This document shows positions 41,210 to 49,088 of a stretch of 64,000 bases of DNA, piece by piece. The notes beneath the pieces are model-generated. The model saw only the letters and a list, made by a program, of their open reading frames with translations. It did no database searches and was not told the DNA's origin. This stretch comes from Xanthomonas bromi. Lineage in GTDB: Bacteria; Pseudomonadota; Gammaproteobacteria; Xanthomonadales; Xanthomonadaceae. Position 1 is the stretch's first letter, and each line of letters begins with the position of its first letter. The translations under genes and the position numbers were made by a program. The stretch is taken from the NCBI RefSeq assembly GCF_900092025.1, contig NZ_FLTX01000051.1, positions 1 through 64,000 of the forward strand, in the 5' to 3' direction.

Positions 41210-41345
41210 CTCTTTACGGCAGGCCAGGGCCAATCGCCTGGTTCAGCCGCCGGCAAGCGTGACCCGTTGCGGCATGAGGTGCGCTCGTGCTTGGCGCATC
41301 GGCGCGCTGCGGTCACAATGAGCAGCCCCATCACTGGACCCTTAC

Positions 41346-41813
41346 ATGTCGCGCAAAGTTGCCGCCCGCAAGTCACGTATCCACGGCAACGGCATGTTCG
41401 CCCTCGCCCCGCTCCGCAAGGGCGAGCGCATCATTCAATACAAGGGGCGCCTGCGCACGCATGCCGAAGTGGATGCCGACGACACCGGCGACGTCGAGAG
41501 CGGACACACCTTCCTGTTCACGCTGAGCGACGACTACGTGCTGGATGCCAACTACGAAGGCAATGTCGCGCGCTGGATCAACCACAGTTGCAATCCCAAC
41601 TGCGAAGCGGTGATCGAAGAAGCCGAGGGCGACGACCGTCGCAAGGACAAGATCTTCATCGAGGCCAAGCGCGACATCAAGGCTGGCGAAGAGCTTACCT
41701 ACAACTACGGCATCACCCTTGCCGAGCGGCACACGCCGCGCCTGAAGAAGATCTGGGAATGCCGTTGTGGCTCCAAGAATTGCACCGGAACGATGCTGCA
41801 ACCAAAACGCTGA
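41346..41813 (+). CDS. SET domain-containing protein (lysine methyltransferase-like)
   Basis: A 155-residue stand-alone SET protein. The pseudo-knot motif is RWINHSCNPNCE (NHSC at 79-82) and the catalytic tyrosine region is LTYNYG (119-122). A post-SET zinc motif follows with Cys139, Cys141 and Cys146 (ECRCGSKNCTGT), which with Cys86 would bind zinc. SAM binding and protein-lysine methyl transfer are the family's known functions; the bacterial substrate is unknown. The full eukaryote-like post-SET makes it noteworthy. It stands alone between the SUF regulator and a DJ-1 family gene. Confidence 0.9.
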   Translation: MSRKVAARKSRIHGNGMFALAPLRKGERIIQYKGRLRTHAEVDADDTGDVESGHTFLFTLSDDYVLDANYEGNVARWINHSCNPNCEAVIEEAEGDDRRKDKIFIEAKRDIKAGEELTYNYGITLAERHTPRLKKIWECRCGSKNCTGTMLQPKR

Positions 41814-41917
41814 GCATGCGCGAGGACGGGGCGCACTGACGCCACGCACACATTGGTTCACGGGTGCGCAACGGCGCGCTTCCTAGGGTTCGGGCTTGTT
41901 TTTACCAGGAGCCCCAC

Positions 41918-42460
41918 ATGTCCTATTCGCTTTCCGGCAAGACCATCGCCGTGCTGGCCACCGATGGCTTCGAGCAATCCGAACTGACCGAGCCGAAGCG
42001 CCTGCTGGAATCCTGGGGCGCCAAGGTGCAGGTGATCGCGCCCGGCGACAGCGCGAAGATCCGCGCCTGGAATCACACTGACTGGGGCGATTCGGTCGCC
42101 GTCGACCAGCCGCTGGGCCAGGCCACGGCGGAGACCTATGACGCGCCGGTGTTGCCGGGCGGTGTGCTCAATCCCGATACCTTGCGGACCGACGAGCAGG
42201 CCATCGCCTTCATTCGCGCATTTTCGACCGCACAGAAACCGGTGGCCGCGATCTGCCACGGGCCATGGTTGCTGCTTGAAAGTGATTTGGTCCGCGACCG
42301 CCATGTGACGTCGTGGCCGTCGGTCCGCACCGACCTGATCAATGCCGGCGCGCGCTGGCAGGATGCCGAGGTGGTGGTCGATGGTCAGCTGATCACCAGC
42401 CGCAAGCCGGACGACATTCCTGCATTCGCGGCCGCCGTGGCCAAGGCCTTGGCGGCATAG
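41918..42460 (+). CDS. DJ-1/PfpI family protein
   Basis: A 180-residue type 1 glutamine-amidotransferase-fold protein, close to PfpI/YhbO. The nucleophile elbow is AAICHGPWLL with Cys113 and His114. The early acidic residue lies in TDGFEQSELTEP. The family includes deglycases, chaperones and glyoxalase-III-like enzymes, so the exact activity is open. The ATG at 41918 follows a CCAGGA ribosome site; the longer frame upstream lacks support. A terminator follows. Confidence 0.9.
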   Translation: MSYSLSGKTIAVLATDGFEQSELTEPKRLLESWGAKVQVIAPGDSAKIRAWNHTDWGDSVAVDQPLGQATAETYDAPVLPGGVLNPDTLRTDEQAIAFIRAFSTAQKPVAAICHGPWLLLESDLVRDRHVTSWPSVRTDLINAGARWQDAEVVVDGQLITSRKPDDIPAFAAAVAKALAA

Positions 42461-42491
42461 TTTCGTAGAGTCACCGCGTGGATGTGACACA

Positions 42492-42521
42492 AAAAGCCCG
42501 GCGCTGCTGCGTCGGGCTTTT
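42492..42521. terminator. Bidirectional rho-independent terminator
   Basis: AAAAGCCCG pairs with CGGGCTTTT around a 12-base middle. A-run on the left and T-run on the right let it work for both the DJ-1 gene (plus) and the convergent DUF1439-like gene (minus). Confidence 0.85.
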
Positions 42522-42573
42522 CAATGTGCCGCAGTGCGTCGCCGTCGCCAGTGACGCTGGGAACAAGGCTGGC

Positions 42574-43170
42574 TTACTTCCCGGACAGCGCTGCCGCCGG
42601 CACCATTTGCTCGATGTTCTGGTTGAAATTGACCGCAACCCGCCCGTTCTGGATGCCGACCGATTCCACCTGCACGGCACCCATGACGGAAGCGATTGCC
42701 GGATCGATCCGGTAGATCGGTTCCTTGCGTGCGTAGTCGGCCAGCCAGGCATTGAGCAGCTGGCGCGTGTTGTGGTCGAGCTTCGCGCCCGCGTTAGCCG
42801 GGCGGAAGTCGTCGATGCTGGGTTGGTCGAGATAAAAGCCTTGCTTGGCCACGTCGTAGCGCAGTGCGCTGGTCAAGGTCACATTGCCGACCGGAGCGGG
42901 AGCGCCGCCGGCGGTTGCGACGGCAAGATCGAACGCCATTTTTAGTCGATCGCCGGGCGGCAACGACAGCGCGGGGTTGCTGACCGTCATTGCGACCAGG
43001 CCGCCCAGCGCATCGTGCGTCTGCGGGAAGCAGCCACCCAAATATTGCTGAAGGTCGCTGGCCTGCACGCTGATCTGTTTTCCCTGGATCTGCGGCGCGG
43101 CCCAGGCGCTGGTGATGGGAAGTGCCAAGGCGAGGGCGAGCATGGATCCGGCAAGCGAACGCAGTTTCAT
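42574..43170 (-). CDS. Exported DUF1439-like protein
   Basis: A 198-residue protein with a signal peptide (MKLRSLAGSMLALALALPITSAWA). The mature part (QISVQASDLQQYLGGCFPQ ... GNVTLTSALRYDVAKQGFYLDQP) resembles the YceB/DUF1439 family of periplasmic or lipid-anchored proteins of unknown role. No lipobox cysteine is present at the signal cleavage, so it is probably soluble in the periplasm. A convergent terminator separates it from the DJ-1 gene. Confidence 0.75.
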   Translation of the reverse strand: MKLRSLAGSMLALALALPITSAWAAPQIQGKQISVQASDLQQYLGGCFPQTHDALGGLVAMTVSNPALSLPPGDRLKMAFDLAVATAGGAPAPVGNVTLTSALRYDVAKQGFYLDQPSIDDFRPANAGAKLDHNTRQLLNAWLADYARKEPIYRIDPAIASVMGAVQVESVGIQNGRVAVNFNQNIEQMVPAAALSGK

Positions 43171-43225
43171 CGAGTGACTCCGGCAACAGGTGAGATCACC
43201 TTAGTCGGCGCCGGTGAACCACGGG

Positions 43226-43768
43226 TTAGCGCAGCACCGGTTGCAGCGTGGCCGAATAGATTTCCCAGCCATCGCTGCCGGCGCGCGGTTGCAGCCGATA
43301 GGCGCCGACCAGCCGCTGCGTGCCGGTGGTGGTGCGCACCGTCACTTGCACCGGCACTTCGATGCGCTGTGGCGGGTGCGCCTGATCCAGTGCAATGGGC
43401 GAGTCGTTGTTGATGCGCATGGACTGGATATTGCCGATGGCCCGCAAGGCAGCATCGTCGGGCACCGGCGAGGGGCGACCGCCGGTCCATAAAGCGTCGG
43501 CGTCTGCGCGCCTCGCTCCGGGCAACGCACCGAGGTAGCGTTGAACGGTGGCGCTTGCTTGGGCGTAGTTGGTCCGCGCGATGGCATCGTTGGGATCAGC
43601 CGTAGGGGCCGATGATGCAGGCACGTCGCCCGGAGTGCCTTTGTTGCGCGAGTGCGATGCGGTTGCAGCTTGCGTCGCTGGCGCTTCGTTTGCCTGCGGA
43701 TCCGCACTGCGATGACAGCTGCAGCCAGCAAATGCGGCGGCGACCACGACAAGTCCCATCCAGCGCAT
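43226..43768 (-). CDS. Putative lipoprotein of unknown function
   Basis: A 180-residue protein with a lipoprotein signal (MRWMGLVVVAAAFAGCS, lipidated Cys at 16). Residues 20-60 are a Ser/Thr/Ala-rich linker. The C-terminal region (QVTVRTTTGTQRLVGAYRLQP and GWEIYSATLQPVLR) looks like a small beta-rich domain. I do not recognise the family. It lies 55 bases upstream of the DUF1439-like gene on the same strand. Confidence 0.75.
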   Translation of the reverse strand: MRWMGLVVVAAAFAGCSCHRSADPQANEAPATQAATASHSRNKGTPGDVPASSAPTADPNDAIARTNYAQASATVQRYLGALPGARRADADALWTGGRPSPVPDDAALRAIGNIQSMRINNDSPIALDQAHPPQRIEVPVQVTVRTTTGTQRLVGAYRLQPRAGSDGWEIYSATLQPVLR

Positions 43769-43825
43769 GGCGCGTCTCCATCCCCGAGGGGCGCAGTGTA
43801 GCGGTTGCGTGTGGAGATGCGGCTG

Positions 43826-44134
43826 TCACACGCCGGTGGCGGGCTGCACGCGCTGCAGGCGTTCCAGCAGCAACTGCAGTTTGGGACGCAGCGCGTCCAG
43901 TGCATTGCTGGGCTGCGCGCGTGGGCGGGCCGCCAGGTCTTCGAGCAATTGCGAACCCACGGTCAGTGCCGCGCACTCGTCACTGCTCAGGTCGCGGCGC
44001 AGGTGCAATTCTTCGAGTAGCCGCATCCAGTCGGCGCGCGAGCGTTGTTCGAATTCGATGGTGCAGCGGTCGTTACAAGGTCGACCGTCGTTTTCGATGG
44101 GCGTGACCGTGATGCGATAGCGTTTGCGGGACAT
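43826..44134 (-). CDS. DUF3861 domain-containing protein
   Basis: A 102-residue cytoplasmic protein. I choose the ATG at 44134 since MSRKRYRITVTPIEND fits the DUF3861 N-terminus; a longer start at 44182 adds sixteen unrelated residues. The second half is helical (RADWMRLLEELHLRRDL, LDALRPKLQLLLERL). Function is unknown. Confidence 0.7.
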   Translation of the reverse strand: MSRKRYRITVTPIENDGRPCNDRCTIEFEQRSRADWMRLLEELHLRRDLSSDECAALTVGSQLLEDLAARPRAQPSNALDALRPKLQLLLERLQRVQPATGV

Positions 44135-44224
44135 CTGGGTCGCGTCGTTCTGGGCTGTGTCCACCATAGGCGCAGGACGCAACCGCCTCGATAGCGCGGG
44201 CCATGACGCAGTGTTCCAGCGTGT

Positions 44225-44866
44225 TCAATTTGCCGGCGGGGGTGCGGGTTTGCGCAGGAGCGGCAGCGGATCGTACGCACCGTTGCGTCCATAGACACCA
44301 TAGTGCAGGTGCGGCGGCGTGCCGCGCGCGTTGCCGGTGCTGCCGACCCTGCCGAGCGGTGTGCCGGGCTCGACCACATAGCCGACTTGAAGACCGGCAG
44401 CCCAATCGTCCAGATGCGCATAGTAATGCCGCTCCATCGCCGGCCCCAGCAGCCAGATCTGCTTGCCGCCCAGTCCCCGGTCGCGAATGGCGCTGACCAC
44501 GCCGCGCGTTGCCGCCACCACTGGTGTACCGCGTGGCGCGAAGATATCCACGCCTGCATGCGTGCGGTCGCGGCCACGGGGGGCACCAAAGGTGTCGGCG
44601 ATCTGTCGCGCACGCACGCCTTCCACCGGAAGGTGCAACTGCACAGGCGGCGGCATCTGCGACAGCTCCCAACGGGTACGCAGTTGATTGGCGATCGGAA
44701 GCTGCCAGGTCCAGCGCGTTGCCACCGCCAGAGCGCACAGCAGCGCGACCGACACCACGACGCTGCGCAGCCGACGTGCGGGGCTGGGTGTGGAGGTTGG
44801 GCGTGGTGACGAGGGCGGGGTGTTCGACGGACCGGTCACAGGCACCTGCAGATGGCGAACCAGCAT
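44225..44866 (-). CDS. M23 family metallopeptidase
   Basis: A LytM/M23 zinc endopeptidase of about 213 residues from ATG 44866; an upstream ATG at 44923 would add nineteen residues. One membrane segment near residues 31-52 anchors it, with the peptidase domain outside. Zinc ligands are HAGVD (H-x3-D) and HLHYG (H-x-H). The active motifs are complete, so it could cut peptidoglycan cross-links rather than being a regulatory LytM. No LysM domain is visible. Confidence 0.88.
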   Translation of the reverse strand: MLVRHLQVPVTGPSNTPPSSPRPTSTPSPARRLRSVVVSVALLCALAVATRWTWQLPIANQLRTRWELSQMPPPVQLHLPVEGVRARQIADTFGAPRGRDRTHAGVDIFAPRGTPVVAATRGVVSAIRDRGLGGKQIWLLGPAMERHYYAHLDDWAAGLQVGYVVEPGTPLGRVGSTGNARGTPPHLHYGVYGRNGAYDPLPLLRKPAPPPAN

Positions 44867-44921
44867 GCAGGGTAGGGCAGTGTCGATGAGTGGTATGTGC
44901 TGCACACGGCAGCGCGGCGGC

Positions 44922-44950
44922 AAAAAAAAGACGGCCCGCAGGCCGTCTTC
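44922..44950 (-). terminator. Rho-independent terminator of the HU-like gene
   Basis: On the minus strand GACGGCC pairs with GGCCGTC and is followed by a run of eight T. It lies 22 bases past the HU-like stop. Confidence 0.85.
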
Positions 44951-44972
44951 GTGACACCGGATGCGTGCTCGA

Positions 44973-45398
44973 TTAGAGCGCCGCGTCCTTTAACCTCTTC
45001 ATCATGCGGGACTTGAGCTTGGTGGTCGCCGGCTTGGCGGCGAACATCTGCTCTTCCTTGGTGAACGGGTTGATGCCCTTGCGCTTCGGCTTGGCCGGCA
45101 CGTGCACGGTGGTCAGCTTGAGCATGCCCGGGATGGTGAAGGTGCCGACGCCCTTCTTGCTCAGTGAGGCGTGTGCGGTGGCTTCCAGCGACGCCAGCAC
45201 GGCGCGCACGTCCTTCGGAGCCAGCTGGGTGCTTTCGGCAATGTGCGCGACCAGGCCGGTCTTGCTCAGTGCTTCCTTGATCGGCTTGGGCGCAGCGGAC
45301 TTGGCAGCAGCTGCCTTGGCCGGCTTTGCGGTCTTGGTCGCTGCGACCTTTTTCACTGCCTTCTTGGGGGCAGCCTTCTTAGCGGCGGTTTTTGCCAT
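44973..45398 (-). CDS. HU family DNA-binding protein with Lys/Ala-rich N-terminal tail
   Basis: A 141-residue nucleoid protein. Residues 1-40 are Lys/Ala/Pro-rich (MAKTAAKKAAPKKAVKK), like the tails of histone H1 and of the Deinococcus and Bordetella histone-like proteins. The HU fold follows (IKEALSKTGLVAHIAE; GVGTFTIPGMLKL; KPKRKGINPFTKEEQ), including the DNA-binding arm. The ATG at 45398 is preferred because the tail begins there. It should bind DNA as a dimer. A strong terminator follows. Confidence 0.9.
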   Translation of the reverse strand: MAKTAAKKAAPKKAVKKVAATKTAKPAKAAAAKSAAPKPIKEALSKTGLVAHIAESTQLAPKDVRAVLASLEATAHASLSKKGVGTFTIPGMLKLTTVHVPAKPKRKGINPFTKEEQMFAAKPATTKLKSRMMKRLKDAAL

Positions 45399-45959
45399 GA
45401 GTGATGTGTTCCGTATTCGTTGGTGGTGTTGGGTCTGCCGACCCAGTCGGCAACGCGAAATGTAGGGCAACTGCTGCGCGCCGCCAATAGGCAAACGATG
45501 AAACAACCAAAAAAAAGCGTCTTTCGACGGGGGATTCGTTCACTAGCGGCAGAAAAAAAGCACAAAACGCGTCGCGTTGCCTGCGCGATGCGCGTACCCG
45601 CTGCTGATCTGACGCACAGCAGCAGATCGTTTGCGCGCGGGAAAAGCTACAGCGCGCACGCGTGGTGATGGTGCAAGCAGGCGAGGCGGGCAGCTTTTTC
45701 AGCAATGCGTGTAACAGGGCCGTGCGCCATCGACGTGACTGACATCGATGGCAAGCACGGGCGCGCGCTTCAGTATCGGAAATGGACGGGTGTCCGGCGC
45801 CGTGCAGCGTTTCGCTCCCGCGTGCCCTGTATCGACCTTGCGTTGCCAGGGCGCCGGCGCGGTGTGCGGCCAGGTATTCGTCTCGTCATCGTCTTGCCGT
45901 GCGCACCGCGCTGAACCTGAGCGTGGCGCGGCCAACCTGCAGGGTTTGCTGCGTCTGGA
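45399..45959. other. Intergenic region between the HU-like gene and proC
   Basis: About 560 bases without a supported gene, the longest such gap here. The first 160 bases must hold the HU promoter and are AT-richer, with A-runs at 45511-45517 and 45552-45558. The rest is GC-rich and shows no motif I can name. Confidence 0.4.
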
Positions 45960-46820
45960 TCAGTCATTGGCCGCCGACAAGCTGCGGCCGCGTTCGGTCG
46001 CTGCGGCAATTGCCTTGGCGGTGAGCGCTTGGAAGCCGCCGACCTGGAATGTCTCGATGGCGGCGTGGGTCGTGCCATTGGGCGAGGTCACGCGGCGACG
46101 CAGGACGTCCGGTGCTTCGCCCGATTCGGTGAGCATGCGCGCGGCGCCGAGCAGGGTTTGCATGACCAAGGTGCGTGCAGTCTTGGCCGGCAATCCCTGT
46201 GCCAGTGCAGCCGCTTCCATCGCTTCGGCCAGTAAAAAGACGTAAGCCGGTCCGCTACCGGAAACGGCGGTCACCGCGTCCATTTGCGCTTCGTCCTCGA
46301 TCCAGACGGTGACGCCGGCGCTGTCCAGCAGTTGGGTTGCCTGCAGGCGTTGCGCTTGGGACACGCGCGCGTTGGCGTACAGGCCTGTGACACCTGCGCC
46401 GAGCAAGGCGGGTGTGTTGGGCATGGCACGAACCACCGCGATATCGCCGCCCGACCATCGCTGCAGTTGCGTGGCGGTGATGCCGGCTGCAATGGAGACC
46501 AGCAGCGGTTGTTGCGCCTGCGCAAGATCGGCCAGCTGCGCGCACACACTTGGCAAGACCTGTGGCTTGACCGCCAGGACCCAGGTCGCCGCGGCGTCGG
46601 CTGCGGTGCGCGCATCTTCAACGACCTGCACGCCGAAGTCGCGCGCCAATGCCTCGCGCAGCTCGGCCACCGGCTCGGCCACGCGAATGCTGGCCGCGGG
46701 CACACCTTGCCGGATCAGTCCGGCAATCAGGCTGCGCGCCATGTTGCCGCCGCCGATGAAGGCGATGAGCGTCGCGTTGGAAAACGAGAAAGAAGGCGTG
46801 GACGCGACAGGCGTGGTCAT
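45960..46820 (-). CDS. proC: Pyrroline-5-carboxylate reductase
   Basis: ProC reduces pyrroline-5-carboxylate to proline. The 286-residue protein has the NAD(P) motif FIGGGNMARSLIAGL (about 21-35) and the family signature VSGSGPAYVFLLAEAMEAAAL. Length is usual. It lies 46 bases after yggS on the same strand, the common yggS-proC order, and is probably co-transcribed with it. Confidence 0.96.
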   Translation of the reverse strand: MTTPVASTPSFSFSNATLIAFIGGGNMARSLIAGLIRQGVPAASIRVAEPVAELREALARDFGVQVVEDARTAADAAATWVLAVKPQVLPSVCAQLADLAQAQQPLLVSIAAGITATQLQRWSGGDIAVVRAMPNTPALLGAGVTGLYANARVSQAQRLQATQLLDSAGVTVWIEDEAQMDAVTAVSGSGPAYVFLLAEAMEAAALAQGLPAKTARTLVMQTLLGAARMLTESGEAPDVLRRRVTSPNGTTHAAIETFQVGGFQALTAKAIAAATERGRSLSAAND

Positions 46821-46866
46821 TGCAGCACCTTTAATAAGAGGGTTCGATGTGAGAGAGGCGATGCGA

Positions 46867-47559
46867 TCAGGCGGAGGCAGCCGGCGCCTGACCGCGCGCG
46901 CCGAACAAGGCCGTGCCCACGCGCACCATGGTGGCGCCGGCCGCGATCGCTTCGGCGAAATCCGAGCTCATACCCATCGACAAGGTATCGACCTGCCGAT
47001 AACGGGCTTTGAGCTGCTCGAACAGCGTCTGCATGTGCGTAAACGCGGCCTGGCGTCGTGCTTGTTCGGGAAATGGAGCAGGGATCGCCATTAGACCGCG
47101 TAGCTGCAAGCGCGGCTGCAGTGCGATCGCCTCGGCCAGGTTGTCGATCGCCTCCGGCGCGCACCCGTGCTTGCTATCCTCGTCGTCGATGTTGACCTGG
47201 ATCAGCACATTCAACGGCGCGCGGTCGTCCGGGCGGTGGCGTGCCAGCAGCGGAATCAATTTGGCGCGGTCGACCGTCTGCACCCAATCGAAGCACTGGC
47301 TGGCCAATTCGGCCTTATTGGATTGCAGGTGGCCGATCAAATGCCATTCCAGCCCCAGCGCATGCAATTCGGCGATCTTGGCGTCGGCTTCCTGCACGTA
47401 ATTTTCGCCGAATGCGCGCTGGCCCTGCGCGGCCAGCGCGGCAACGGCGTTGGCCGGCTTGGTCTTGGACACTGCCAGCAGCCGCACGTTGGCACGCGCA
47501 TGCGCGGCAGCGGCGGCCTGGATGGCATCGAGAATCTGCTGCAGCGACGAAGCCGGCAC
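46867..47559 (-). CDS. yggS: PLP homeostasis protein YggS
   Basis: A PLP-binding alanine-racemase-fold protein (PLPBP family), 230 residues. The PLP lysine lies in RLLAVSKTKP (about residue 34), and the phosphate region is MGMSSDFAEAIAAGATMVRVGTALFG-like (markers LSMGMSSDF and VRVGTALFG). It has no known catalytic activity and buffers PLP. It is divergent from pilT, about 360 bases away. Confidence 0.95.
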   Translation of the reverse strand: MPASSLQQILDAIQAAAAAHARANVRLLAVSKTKPANAVAALAAQGQRAFGENYVQEADAKIAELHALGLEWHLIGHLQSNKAELASQCFDWVQTVDRAKLIPLLARHRPDDRAPLNVLIQVNIDDEDSKHGCAPEAIDNLAEAIALQPRLQLRGLMAIPAPFPEQARRQAAFTHMQTLFEQLKARYRQVDTLSMGMSSDFAEAIAAGATMVRVGTALFGARGQAPAASA

Positions 47560-47921
47560 GTGGCATTCCGGAGAAGGACGGGAGCGCTATAGTGCCGCCC
47601 GCCGACGCTTCCTTCCAGTTGACGGCGTGCCGGTCGCCTGCATTGATGCGCCGGTGTGGTGCTTCTGTCGGAGGAGTCTCGATACACGGCAGGCGGCCGT
47701 CCCCGAGTCCGACCAAGGCCCCGGCGCGATATGGACCGGCGGCAGTGCGACCCGCTGCACCCGGGCAAACGTGGCGCCCGCGCCTAGACGAAGCAACAGT
47801 TTCAGCCAGGCGCGCCGCGACCGGCCTGAACCGGCCCCAGGCCGGTTCCCGCCAGCAGCCAGAACGCTATACTGCCGGCCGGGGAGTACCTTCCAATCGC
47901 AGCCTAGGGGAAAAGCAGCGC
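47560..47921. other. Divergent promoter region of yggS and pilT
   Basis: About 360 bases between divergent genes, no supported gene. A TATACT hexamer at 47868-47873 could be the -10 of pilT, some 50 bases before its ATG, but the -35 is weak. On the other side TATAG near 47587-47591 could serve yggS. I see no clear -24/-12 (sigma-54) site. Confidence 0.4.
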
Positions 47922-48959
47922 ATGGATATCGCTGAATTATTGGCATTTTCTGTCAAGAACAAGGCGTCGGACCTGCACCTGTCTGCAGGGCTGCCGCCGA
48001 TGATCCGTGTCGATGGCGATGTGCGCCGCATCAATATTCCGGCGCTGGACCACAAGCAGGTGCACGCGCTGGTGTACGACATCATGTCGGACAAGCAGCG
48101 GCGCGATTACGAGGAATTCCTCGAAGTCGACTTTTCGTTCGAAATTCCGTCGCTGGCGCGTTTCCGCGTCAATGCGTTCAATCAGAACCGTGGCGCCGGT
48201 GCGGTGTTCCGTACCATTCCGTCCGAAGTGCTGACGCTGGAAGACCTGGGCTGCCCGCCGATCTTCCGCCAGCTGATCGACCAGCCGCAGGGCCTGATCC
48301 TGGTGACCGGCCCGACCGGTTCGGGCAAGTCGACCACGCTGGCCGGCATGATCGACTACATCAACAAGAACGAATACGGGCACATCCTCACCGTCGAGGA
48401 CCCGATCGAATTCGTGCACACCTCGCAGAAGTGCCTGATCAACCAGCGCGAAGTGCACCGCGACACGCACGGCTTCAACGAAGCGCTGCGCTCGGCGTTG
48501 CGCGAAGACCCGGACATCATTCTGGTCGGCGAATTGCGCGACCTGGAAACCATTCGTCTGGCGCTCACCGCTGCGGAAACCGGCCACTTGGTGTTCGGCA
48601 CCCTGCATACCAGCTCGGCGGCCAAGACCATCGACCGCATCGTCGACGTGTTCCCGGCCGGCGAAAAGCCGATGGTGCGCTCGATGCTGTCCGAATCGCT
48701 GCGCGCAGTGATTTCGCAGGCCCTGCTGAAAAAGGTCGGCGGCGGACGTACCGCAGCCTGGGAAATCATGGTCGGCACCCCGGCCATCCGCAACCTGATC
48801 CGCGAGGACAAGGTGGCGCAGATGTATTCCTCGATCCAGACCGGCCAGCAATACGGCATGCAGACGCTGGATCAGCACCTGCAGGACCTGGTCAAGCGCA
48901 GCCTGATCACGCGTAACCAGGCGCGCGATTACGCCAAGGACAAGCGGATATTCGAGTGA
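47922..48959 (+). CDS. pilT: Type IV pilus retraction ATPase PilT
   Basis: PilT depolymerises type IV pili and powers twitching and DNA uptake. The 345-residue protein begins MDIAELLAFSVKNKASDLHL. Walker A is GPTGSGKSTT, the Asp box is TVEDPIEFVH, Walker B is DPDIILVGELRD, the His box is AAETGHLVFGTLHT, and the C-terminal AIRNLIRE motif needed for retraction is intact. pilU follows after a 129-base gap that contains heptamer repeats. Confidence 0.97.
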   Translation: MDIAELLAFSVKNKASDLHLSAGLPPMIRVDGDVRRINIPALDHKQVHALVYDIMSDKQRRDYEEFLEVDFSFEIPSLARFRVNAFNQNRGAGAVFRTIPSEVLTLEDLGCPPIFRQLIDQPQGLILVTGPTGSGKSTTLAGMIDYINKNEYGHILTVEDPIEFVHTSQKCLINQREVHRDTHGFNEALRSALREDPDIILVGELRDLETIRLALTAAETGHLVFGTLHTSSAAKTIDRIVDVFPAGEKPMVRSMLSESLRAVISQALLKKVGGGRTAAWEIMVGTPAIRNLIREDKVAQMYSSIQTGQQYGMQTLDQHLQDLVKRSLITRNQARDYAKDKRIFE

Positions 48960-48962
48960 TTC

Positions 48963-49069
48963 GGGAATAGGGAATCGGGAATGGGGAATCGCAGCAGCAC
49001 GTTTCCCTGACCGGTCCCGGCTCCCGGCTACTGGCTTCTCCGATTCTCGATTCTCGATTCTCCATTCCC
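48963..49069. repeat. Inverted pair of GGGAATC heptamer arrays (pilT-pilU gap)
   Basis: The left arm (48963-48990) is GGGAATA, GGGAATC, GGGAATG, GGGAATC. The right arm (49042-49069) is GATTCTC three times and CATTCCC. About 51 bases lie between. Same design as the two copies in the SUF operon and again placed between two same-strand genes. Confidence 0.8.
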
Positions 49070-49088
49070 GGCTCCGAAGGAGCACGCC

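Noticed and set aside
47560-47921. Sigma-54 promoter for pilT
   Set aside because: No GG-N10-GC pair at the right spacing that stands out from the GC-rich background.
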